DNA from: G963665925 sp963676345
GTDB taxonomy: Bacteria; Bacillota; Clostridia; Peptostreptococcales; Acidaminobacteraceae
Length of the DNA: 64,000 bases
Assembly (NCBI GenBank): GCA_963676345.2
Contig: CAXXTS010000004.1
Span: forward strand, 310,001 to 374,000
Direction: 5' to 3'
In this document: piece after piece, positions 58,674-64,000 of the stretch
Position numbering within the stretch: position 1 is the first letter of the stretch
Layout of the letters: the number at the start of each line of letters is the position of its first letter
Notes under the pieces: model-generated
Seen by the model: the letters and a program-made list of their open reading frames with translations, nothing else
What the model was told of the DNA's origin: nothing
The model's database searches: none
Position numbers and translations under genes: made by a program

Positions 58674-60602
58674 TTAAGATACAGTTGCACCTGATTCCAT
58701 ATCAACAGAAACCAGCTTCAGATCTTTACCAGATGTCGCTGCAAGAATCATGCCTTGTGACAGAACCCCTCTAAGCTTCACAGGCTTCAAGTTCGCAACC
58801 AGAATGACCTTTTCACCCACTAGATTATCTGGTGTATAGTGTCCGGCAATGCCCGACACAACCTGACGTGACTCTTCGCCTACCTTAAGCTGAAGAACGA
58901 GCAGTTTATCTGCATCCGGATGCTTTTCTGCTGAAACAATTTCTGCTACTTTAAAGTCCAACTTTGCAAAATCATCGATTGTCACTTCTGGTTTTTCTTT
59001 TGATTTCTTTTTCTTGGCCTTTGGTGCTTCCTTTTTACCAGCGAGGGCATCCAGAGCTTCGATTTCTTTTTTAACATCAATACGTGGGAAAAGTGACTTG
59101 CCCTTTTTAACCATTGAGCCTGCTTCAGTCAAACCAAATATCTTTGAAGATTCCCATACAGTCTTCTCGCCTTCATCCAGACCAATTTGCTGCCAGATAC
59201 CACGAGAGGTATGGTGCATGAACGGCTGAATAAGAACAGAAATAATACGAATGCTTTCAATCAGATTGTATAGGACCGTATCCAGCTCTGCTTTTTTAGC
59301 TTCATCTTTTGCAAGCGCCCAAGGCATTGTTTCGTCAATGTACTTGTTTGTACGGCGAACAAATTTCCAAATTTCTTCAAGGGCATTTGAGAAGTCCAAA
59401 ACTTCCATTTTTGTTTCAACGCGGTTGGCTGTGGAAACAGCAATCTTTTTAAGGTCTTCATCAAATTCAAGAATGGCTTGAGATTTTACAATCTCACCAC
59501 CATTGTACTTTTCAACCATGGCAACACTTCGGCTTACAAGATTGCCTAGGTCATTGGCAAGGTCAGAGTTGATTCGATTCAGCAGCACTTCATTATTAAA
59601 GTTGCCGTCTGAACCAAAGCTGTATTCTCTTAGAAGGAAGTACTTAAGGGCATCGACACCATAGCGCTCAATCAGAACCACAGGGTCAACCACATTGCCC
59701 TTTGATTTTGACATTTTACCACCGTCAAGCAACAGCCATCCGTGACCGAATACTCTCTTTGGAAGCGGTGCATCAAGTGCCATCAGCATAGCTGGCCAAA
59801 TGATTGTATGGAAACGAACAATTTCCTTGCCTACCAGGTGTACATCTGCCGGCCAGTACTTTTTGTATTTCTCTGTTTCTTCAGGATAGCCCAGTGCTGT
59901 CGCATAATTGCTCAGTGCATCAAGCCATACATAAATAACGTGCTTTTCATCAAATGGAACTGGAATACCCCAATCAAAGCTTGTACGGGTAATACATAGA
60001 TCCTCAAGACCTGGATCGATGAAGTTCTTGATCATTTCATTGGCTCTTGATTCAGGCAGTAAAAAGTCGCCCCCAGCAAGCAGGTCTCTAATTCGACTTT
60101 GGTATTTTGAAAGCTTAAAGAAGTAAGCTTCTTCTTTTGTCTTCTCAACGGGTCTTCCACAGTCTGGGCATTTTCCTTCTTCAAGCTGTGATTCTGTCCA
60201 GAAAGATTCACAAGGTGTACAGTACATGCCTTCGTACTCACCCTTATAAATGTCACCTTTGTCATACAGCTTTTGGAAAATTGCCTGTACACGTTTCTTA
60301 TGATCTTCATCAGTTGTACGAATAAAGTAGTCATATGAAATCTCCATTGTATTCCATAATGACTTTATACCTTCAATCATGCCATCAAGATATTCCTTAG
60401 GTGCCATGCCTTTTTCCTGTGCCACAGTTTGAATTTTTTGTCCGTGCTCGTCCGTTCCTGTAAGGAACATCACGTCATACCCTGCTGCTCTTTTAAAACG
60501 TGCAATCGCATCTGCCGCCACTGTCGTATAGGTGTGCCCGATGTGCAGGTTCGAACTTGGGTAATAAATTGGTGTCGTTACATAATACGTACCCTTTGAC
60601 AT
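58674..60602 (-). CDS. metG: methionine--tRNA ligase
   Basis: Methionyl-tRNA synthetase of 642 residues. It has the class-I signature NLHIGHTYTT (HIGH), the zinc/knuckle cysteines CTPCESFW and CPDCGRP, KMSKSKGNVVDP (the KMSKS loop), the anticodon-binding helices, and a C-terminal EMAP-II-like tRNA-binding domain (about 540-642, VAEIVSAEKHPDADKLLVLQ). The start ATG follows GAGGAGGAG. Expression is controlled by a T-box leader at 60981-61252; repeat element C lies between that T-box and the gene. Confidence 0.97.
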   Translation of the reverse strand: MSKGTYYVTTPIYYPSSNLHIGHTYTTVAADAIARFKRAAGYDVMFLTGTDEHGQKIQTVAQEKGMAPKEYLDGMIEGIKSLWNTMEISYDYFIRTTDEDHKKRVQAIFQKLYDKGDIYKGEYEGMYCTPCESFWTESQLEEGKCPDCGRPVEKTKEEAYFFKLSKYQSRIRDLLAGGDFLLPESRANEMIKNFIDPGLEDLCITRTSFDWGIPVPFDEKHVIYVWLDALSNYATALGYPEETEKYKKYWPADVHLVGKEIVRFHTIIWPAMLMALDAPLPKRVFGHGWLLLDGGKMSKSKGNVVDPVVLIERYGVDALKYFLLREYSFGSDGNFNNEVLLNRINSDLANDLGNLVSRSVAMVEKYNGGEIVKSQAILEFDEDLKKIAVSTANRVETKMEVLDFSNALEEIWKFVRRTNKYIDETMPWALAKDEAKKAELDTVLYNLIESIRIISVLIQPFMHHTSRGIWQQIGLDEGEKTVWESSKIFGLTEAGSMVKKGKSLFPRIDVKKEIEALDALAGKKEAPKAKKKKSKEKPEVTIDDFAKLDFKVAEIVSAEKHPDADKLLVLQLKVGEESRQVVSGIAGHYTPDNLVGEKVILVANLKPVKLRGVLSQGMILAATSGKDLKLVSVDMESGATVS

Positions 60603-60718
60603 ACTTTCTCCTCCTCATTTCACTTCACTTAATCCACTTTATGTCTAGTTCATGAATTTGCTCTTTATGGACGCGTTTCTTGCCTGTGACTTATAATATG
60701 CATTTCTTCTTGTTCTCA

Positions 60719-60980
60719 GAAATGCACCGAGCAATCTTCAATTGCTCTTGATTCCTGTCGACAGCTTTTCTTGTGTTCGCTGAAATGCACCGAGCAATCT
60801 CCGATTGCTCTTGTCGCTAGTCGCAAGCAGTTTCGCTCTTCTGTTATGAAATGCACCGAGCAATCTCCGATTGCTCTTGTCGCTAGTCGCGCCAAATATT
60901 CTGTTAATCAAAGCGCCCATTTCGAATTCGGATTCGAATGGGCGCTTTGATTAACAGAATGCATTTCTTTGTCTTTTTCG
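60719..60980 (-). repeat. terminator-associated hairpin element, copy C (in the metG leader)
   Basis: Three tandem units of 63-66 bp, each opening with GAAATGCACCGAGCAATC and carrying a GAGCAATC-TCC-GATTGCTC hairpin (starts at 60719, 60782 and 60848). The last runs into GTCGCGCC and a 28-bp palindrome with one bulged base (arms 60898-60926 and 60933-60960). Then come GCATTTCTTTGTC and the T-tract of the metG T-box terminator. It lies inside the metG 5' leader, so it is transcribed whenever the T-box is read through. Confidence 0.75.
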
Positions 60981-61252
60981 CAAAAAAATAAAAAAACTCC
61001 GCCCGTGAAGGGACGAAGGTTATTTCGTGTTACCACCCTATTTCGAACTGCCATCGCTGTCAGTTCCTCAGTGTGAACGTGTCACACGCACTGTAACGGT
61101 TGCAAACCGCCAAAGCTTACTTCTGTTTTCAGCTTCAGAGCTCAGGGGCCATTTTCAGCTTCGCATCCGTACCGGGTTCTCACCATCCCCAGCTCTCTTT
61201 AACTTCATTAAAGCCTACTCTTCCCATCAGCGCTTTTATCGAATTTCTGTTA
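60981..61252 (-). promoter_or_regulatory. T-box riboswitch upstream of metG
   Basis: On the minus strand the leader has a stem-I region with AGAGAGCTGGGG and GGTGAGAACCCGG. A candidate specifier AUG is in GAAAATGGCCCC. The universal T-box sequence AGGGTGGTAACACG follows, and then a terminator (CTTCGTCCC/GGGCGGAG then seven T, A, seven T). Uncharged tRNA-Met should pair with AUG and with the T-box to allow read-through into metG. The specifier fits the gene product. Confidence 0.92.
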
Positions 61253-61258
61253 CGCAGT

Positions 61259-61287
61259 ATTATAACATGGCGCGTTCTTTCAAACAA
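61259..61287 (-). promoter_or_regulatory. sigma-A promoter of the metG T-box leader
   Basis: Minus-strand TTGTTT (61282-61287) and TATAAT (61259-61264) are exactly 17 bp apart, directly before the T-box leader. Confidence 0.75.
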
Positions 61288-61428
61288 GTCTATGGGCATT
61301 CTGGCAGTGAATATGCAGACCCATTCTTAAAAAATGATTCTAAATAAACGCAAAAATCTGTTGATTAAGCGCAGTATGTATGATAAAACATTATGAGTAA
61401 AATACGAAAGTAGACATGAGGTGATTCT

Positions 61429-61830
61429 ATGATTCCATCAGAACTTAACCCTTGGCTCGGACAACTTGATGCGAGTAAGATTGAAGCACTTCAGATTAAT
61501 CTGGAGAACAAAAAAATATCATTCAAGCTGACACCCACGGCAGTGGACCATGTAGATCTTGAGTTTGACGGCGTCAATGCCTTCTATTATATAGATGATT
61601 CTGATACCACTGTTACAGCTGACACAAAAAAAGAACTTATTCATTCCATTGCCTATCACAAGGCAGGCTTTGGAGAGTTCGCTTCGGTAAAATCCTTACC
61701 AGAAATGTCACTGGACGAGTCACCTATTGAAATATCCATTCCAAACTTTGCAATCAGTTTGAATGATTCAAGCATGTATATTGAAGCAGCTTCTGTAAAT
61801 ATAAACGGAAACCGCTTTGAAGTTCTTTAA
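61429..61830 (+). CDS. hypothetical protein, 133 aa
   Basis: A 133-residue soluble protein rich in beta-type segments, with conserved-looking stretches NLENKKISFKLTPTAVDHVD and DGVNAFYYIDDSD. There is no signal peptide, membrane helix or catalytic motif that I recognise. The start ATG follows GAGGTG. It is divergent from the metG leader and ends at a strong terminator, so it is probably a single-gene unit. Function unknown. Confidence 0.8.
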   Translation: MIPSELNPWLGQLDASKIEALQINLENKKISFKLTPTAVDHVDLEFDGVNAFYYIDDSDTTVTADTKKELIHSIAYHKAGFGEFASVKSLPEMSLDESPIEISIPNFAISLNDSSMYIEAASVNINGNRFEVL

Positions 61831-61872
61831 GCCTTAGAGCATGAACTTAGCCAATCTACATGAACGCAAAAA

Positions 61873-61919
61873 TAAAAGGGAACGCAGAAGTCAATCTTCA
61901 TTAGCGTTCCCTTTTTTGT
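61873..61919 (+). terminator. intrinsic terminator
   Basis: The stem AAAAGGGAACGC/GCGTTCCCTTTT with an internal AGAAG/CTTCA pairing in the loop is followed by a T run. It is shared by the convergent 133-aa gene and the flavin reductase gene. Confidence 0.85.
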
Positions 61920-61952
61920 TGTCCGATTATGTGATTGCTCAAAGGTCAAAAT

Positions 61953-62453
61953 TTATAGGTAGTATGCCTTTAATATTTCTCCATAGTACATCACGTGGAA
62001 GTCCCCCTTTGAATACTGAGCATCACGTATGTCTGCGTCCAGTGTTCCAGGTTCCATAGCTTGTTTGTAAACAATTTTACACTCAATATGTAAGTCACAG
62101 TCTGAAATAATAGGCGTATCTACCGACTGCGCCTCAGCCAATGTCAAATTAGCCTGGGCAATCTTATCTATGTCACGGCCTGACTTACTTCCGCAAAGTG
62201 CGAGTGCTTTCTTTAAATCCTTGTTTACCGGTACGCTGACCGTAAAGGTCTCTGCATCATCAATCATGGTATACGTATGACGCGAGTAACGAACGGGAAC
62301 CATCAATATAGGCTTGTTCCAGATGCGACCAACATTGCCCCATCCTATAGTCATGGTATTCACTGCGTCCCCTTTTTTAACAGTCAAAAATGCCCCTTGA
62401 ACCAGCTGCGTCAAATAGTCTTCAGAGAGTTGCTGAAAAGTTACTTCTTTCAT
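61953..62453 (-). CDS. flavin reductase-like family protein
   Basis: A 166-residue split-barrel FMN-binding protein of the flavin reductase-like family: VNTMTIGWGNVGRIWNKPIL, then RYSRHTYTMIDDAETFTVSV and the later GSKSGRDIDK. This is the pattern of clostridial 'flavin reductase family' proteins (flavoredoxin-type). It may reduce FMN or act as an electron carrier. ATG 62453 with GGAAAGGAG about 10 nt upstream is the likely start. It is divergent from the DUF948-like gene. Confidence 0.9.
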   Translation of the reverse strand: MKEVTFQQLSEDYLTQLVQGAFLTVKKGDAVNTMTIGWGNVGRIWNKPILMVPVRYSRHTYTMIDDAETFTVSVPVNKDLKKALALCGSKSGRDIDKIAQANLTLAEAQSVDTPIISDCDLHIECKIVYKQAMEPGTLDADIRDAQYSKGDFHVMYYGEILKAYYL

Positions 62454-62521
62454 CCTACCGATCTCCTTTCCTTGTCATCCTATTTCAAATCATACCAAAA
62501 ATAAGAAGGATTATATATACC

Positions 62522-62531
62522 TTTGTCGAAA
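62522..62531 (+). promoter_or_regulatory. Spo0A-box-like site between flavin reductase and DUF948-like genes
   Basis: TTTGTCGAAA matches the 0A box TTTGTCRAA. It lies 51 bp before the DUF948-like start codon, where the promoter is expected. Confidence 0.5.
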
Positions 62532-62581
62532 TGAGCTTTATAGATCTCAAAATATGATATGATGATTAAGAGGTGATTCAT

Positions 62582-63088
62582 ATGAATAGTGCAATTAACA
62601 TTTCGCTCACATTCAAGGACATTGGCATGTTTGTCCTGTGGGCACTACTTACAAGTGTTCTCATATATATACTCATGATTCTCATTCGATTTTATCGAAC
62701 CTTTAAGAAAGTTACGGGCATTCTCGATGAGAAAAGTACTGAAATCGATGCCGTTATTAATGAGCTGCCTGGTATTACCCAGAATGTCAACGTCATTACA
62801 GGTGAGGTAGCCCATGGTATGGAAGCCTTCCATCAAAGTGTTGATAATATTGCTGAAACTTCTGACAATGTTACAGAAGCAATCGCTGAAAAGAGCGGTA
62901 TGGCAGGTAAATTCTCTTCCATCATGCACACTGTATCCATTCTAAAAACATTTTATGATACATATTTCAACAGCGAGGCTGACGAGGCCGATTCAGAGAA
63001 AGTCATGGTTTGCAAAGAAGTTTCAAAATCAACGTTTGAAGCAGAACACAAAACAGATTCACCTGATACAGATCAGGGGGCATCTTAA
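62582..63088 (+). CDS. DUF948-like membrane-anchored protein
   Basis: A 168-residue protein. One N-terminal membrane segment (MFVLWALLTSVLIYILMILI) is followed by a helical, coiled-coil-like cytoplasmic region (residues about 45-120, TGILDEKSTEIDAVINELPG) and a disordered tail. This fits the DUF948 group (YtxG-type general stress proteins). I chose ATG 62582, preceded by AGAGGTG; a GTG three codons upstream would overlap that RBS. A Spo0A-type box lies upstream. The role is unknown. Confidence 0.75.
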   Translation: MNSAINISLTFKDIGMFVLWALLTSVLIYILMILIRFYRTFKKVTGILDEKSTEIDAVINELPGITQNVNVITGEVAHGMEAFHQSVDNIAETSDNVTEAIAEKSGMAGKFSSIMHTVSILKTFYDTYFNSEADEADSEKVMVCKEVSKSTFEAEHKTDSPDTDQGAS

Positions 63089-63106
63089 TCTAAAGACAAT
63101 ATTTAG

Positions 63107-63158
63107 GTAGCCATTTCCCAAGTTGTGATTAAACACGATGGGAAGTGGCTATTTTTTT
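63107..63158 (+). terminator. intrinsic terminator of the DUF948-like gene
   Basis: TAGCCA-TTCCCA pairs with TGGGAA-TGGCTA around a long loop and is followed by seven T. Confidence 0.8.
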
Positions 63159-63262
63159 ACTATAAGACCCACGATTTACCAATGTACCTTCACACAATTG
63201 GAACATCGGTAATGTATGATATTCCTAAATATAGAATTTATCAAAAATTAAACACTGTCGCA

Positions 63263-63274
63263 TTTTGTCGAAAT
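63263..63274 (+). promoter_or_regulatory. Spo0A-box-like site upstream of abrB
   Basis: TTTTGTCGAAAT is an exact 0A-box match (TTTGTCGAA) 283 bp before the abrB start. The stretch 63159-63469 otherwise holds no gene that I recognise. Confidence 0.45.
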
Positions 63275-63469
63275 TCTAAAGAATGGAATTTCCAATTATT
63301 CATTTTTGTTTTTTCCAAAAAGAAAATAATTTTATCCATATTTCCAATTTAAAGGTGTTATAATTGTATAATACTGGGTAACAACATACTGGAAGTTCAT
63401 ATATTAACTTTTTCTGCCTATTAATATTAAAGAACTGGACTGAATTACCATAAATATAGAAAAAAATGG

Positions 63470-63523
63470 TTGACTTTTATTGTAAACGTTGGTATTCTCT
63501 TAGTAAGCGAATTTTGTCGAATA
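63470..63523 (+). promoter_or_regulatory. abrB promoter with Spo0A box
   Basis: TTGACT (63470-63475) and TATTCT (63493-63498) are 17 bp apart. TTTTGTCGAATA (63512-63523) follows the start site and matches the 0A box, the arrangement by which Spo0A~P represses abrB in Bacillus (known). Confidence 0.75.
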
Positions 63524-63545
63524 ATGTCTAGAGGAGGATTTAAAT

Positions 63546-63788
63546 ATGAAATCAACTGGTATCGTACGTAAGGTTGACGAACTTGGCCGTGTGGTAATTC
63601 CAATCGAGCTAAGAAGAACATTGAGCATTGGTGAGAAGGACGCGCTAGAAATTTTTGTTGAAGGCGACACAATCATTCTCAAAAAATATGAACCAGCTTG
63701 CATCTTCTGTGGTCAAGCAAAGGGTGTTCGTAACCTAAAAGGTAAGAACATTTGCCCTGATTGTATCGAAGAAATGAAAAAGCTGTAA
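63546..63788 (+). CDS. abrB: AbrB/SpoVT family transition-state regulator
   Basis: An 80-residue swapped-hairpin AbrB-type DNA-binding protein. The N-terminal GIVRKVDELGRVVIPIELRR is the family signature. The C-terminal half has a CxxC pair (CIFCGQ and CPDC) common in clostridial AbrB proteins. It represses post-exponential genes in the known system. The start ATG follows GAGGAGG. Spo0A boxes upstream indicate control by Spo0A. It is followed by a strong terminator. Confidence 0.95.
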   Translation: MKSTGIVRKVDELGRVVIPIELRRTLSIGEKDALEIFVEGDTIILKKYEPACIFCGQAKGVRNLKGKNICPDCIEEMKKL

Positions 63789-63806
63789 CTGCAAGGTAAA
63801 AATTCA

Positions 63807-63852
63807 AAAGCACCGTTGTAAAATGTAACATTTTACAACGGTGCTTTTTTTA
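63807..63852 (+). terminator. intrinsic terminator of abrB
   Basis: The stem AAGCACCGTTGTAAAATG with complement is followed by TTTTTTT. Confidence 0.9.
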
Positions 63853-63875
63853 TTGATTTAATGTCATTTTAAATT

Positions 63876-64000
63876 TTAATGTTCATATGCAACTTTTTCA
63901 CTTTGCTCAAGCTTCCCAAGCATGTAGGTGCTTAAGACCGCTATAATTACCGAATATATGGCCATTACTAAAAAAGCGGTTTTCAGCGTAGCCATATCTC
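63876..64000 (-). CDS. small membrane protein or C-terminus of a larger one (window edge)
   Basis: On the minus strand a frame ends at TAA (63876-63878). It contains one hydrophobic segment (TAFLVMAIYSVIIAVLSTYM) and a short charged tail. An ATG lies at 63995, giving 39 codons, but the window ends five bases further, so I cannot tell a 39-aa protein from the end of a longer membrane protein. No RBS can be seen. Confidence 0.4.
   Translation of the reverse strand, partial: DMATLKTAFLVMAIYSVIIAVLSTYMLGKLEQSEKVAYEH

Noticed and set aside
60738..60920. Frame over repeat C with duplicated ATSDKSNRRLLGAF
   Set aside because: Same reason: a tandem noncoding repeat read as protein.
1..64000. CRISPR arrays, tRNA or rRNA genes, prophage or IS transposases
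   Set aside because: No regularly spaced repeats, no T-loop/anticodon pattern outside coding regions, and no transposase or phage gene was seen.

Overview
The window reads as chromosome of a low-GC, anaerobic Gram-positive bacterium of the class Clostridia (inference). The reasons are strong AGGAGG ribosome sites, a T-box leader on metG, the order metG-tatD-yabE-like-rnmV-ksgA, an AbrB regulator with Spo0A-type boxes, an [FeFe]-hydrogenase maturase (hydF), and an oxygen-defence set of rubrerythrin, two rubredoxins, desulfoferrodoxin, ferritin and PerR. Two small genes need an in-frame TGA read as selenocysteine, so the organism probably makes selenoproteins. No rRNA, tRNA, phage or CRISPR array was seen.

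Region by region. 0-5 kb: MATE pump, LysR regulator, uracil-DNA glycosylase, universal stress protein, MsrA. 5-12 kb: a sigma-54 locus with a Na+/solute symporter operon, a PAS/AAA+ activator (frameshifted), and a KAS-III-like enzyme plus CoA-transferase (frameshifted); two TGGCA-N8-TTGC promoters drive the two sides. 12-15 kb: universal stress protein, NifU-like protein, CC/Se selenoprotein, DUF362 ferredoxin-like protein (frameshifted), HAD phosphatase. 15-19 kb: aspA-hydF and reverse rubrerythrin. 19-29 kb: a third sigma-54 promoter on an alanine/glycine symporter, SixA-like phosphatase, TPR-GAF-GGDEF protein, a DUF6179/DUF6323 pair, M20 peptidase, metal exporter, 5'-3' exonuclease. 29-36 kb: polyferredoxin-flavin reductase fusion, APC permease, Cache-PAS histidine kinase with response regulator. 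36-40 kb: the PerR oxidative-stress operon, a Crp/Fnr regulator and a cupin. 40-45 kb: DUF1576 membrane protein, CsoR-family repressor, four-domain CoA-disulfide reductase/rhodanese/TusA/DsrE protein. 45-51 kb: hybrid cluster protein regulon with an HcpR-like activator and siroheme reductase. 51-54 kb: LysE exporter, MocR regulator, glutaredoxin and HesB-like selenoprotein. 54-61 kb: DnaA-box cluster, recU, ksgA, rnmV, yabE-like, tatD, metG. 61-64 kb: small proteins and abrB.

Regulons can be read from repeated operators. TGTAAYGATTACA sits at the rubrerythrin and rubredoxin/perR promoters. GTAAC-N4-GTTAC sits 32 bp upstream of the -10 at two hcp-region promoters, which is class-II activator geometry. 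C5-TA-G5-like palindromes sit at the promoters of the CoA-disulfide reductase, the polyferredoxin-reductase and the HesB selenoprotein, next to a CsoR-family gene.

The most unusual feature is a family of 200-270 bp elements (19.1, 41.7, 60.8 and, diverged, 45.1 kb). Each starts directly after the T-tract of an intrinsic terminator on the minus strand. Each carries a conserved box, a 24-29 bp palindrome whose sequence differs at every locus while pairing is kept, and usually tandem short hairpins. I know of no description of them.
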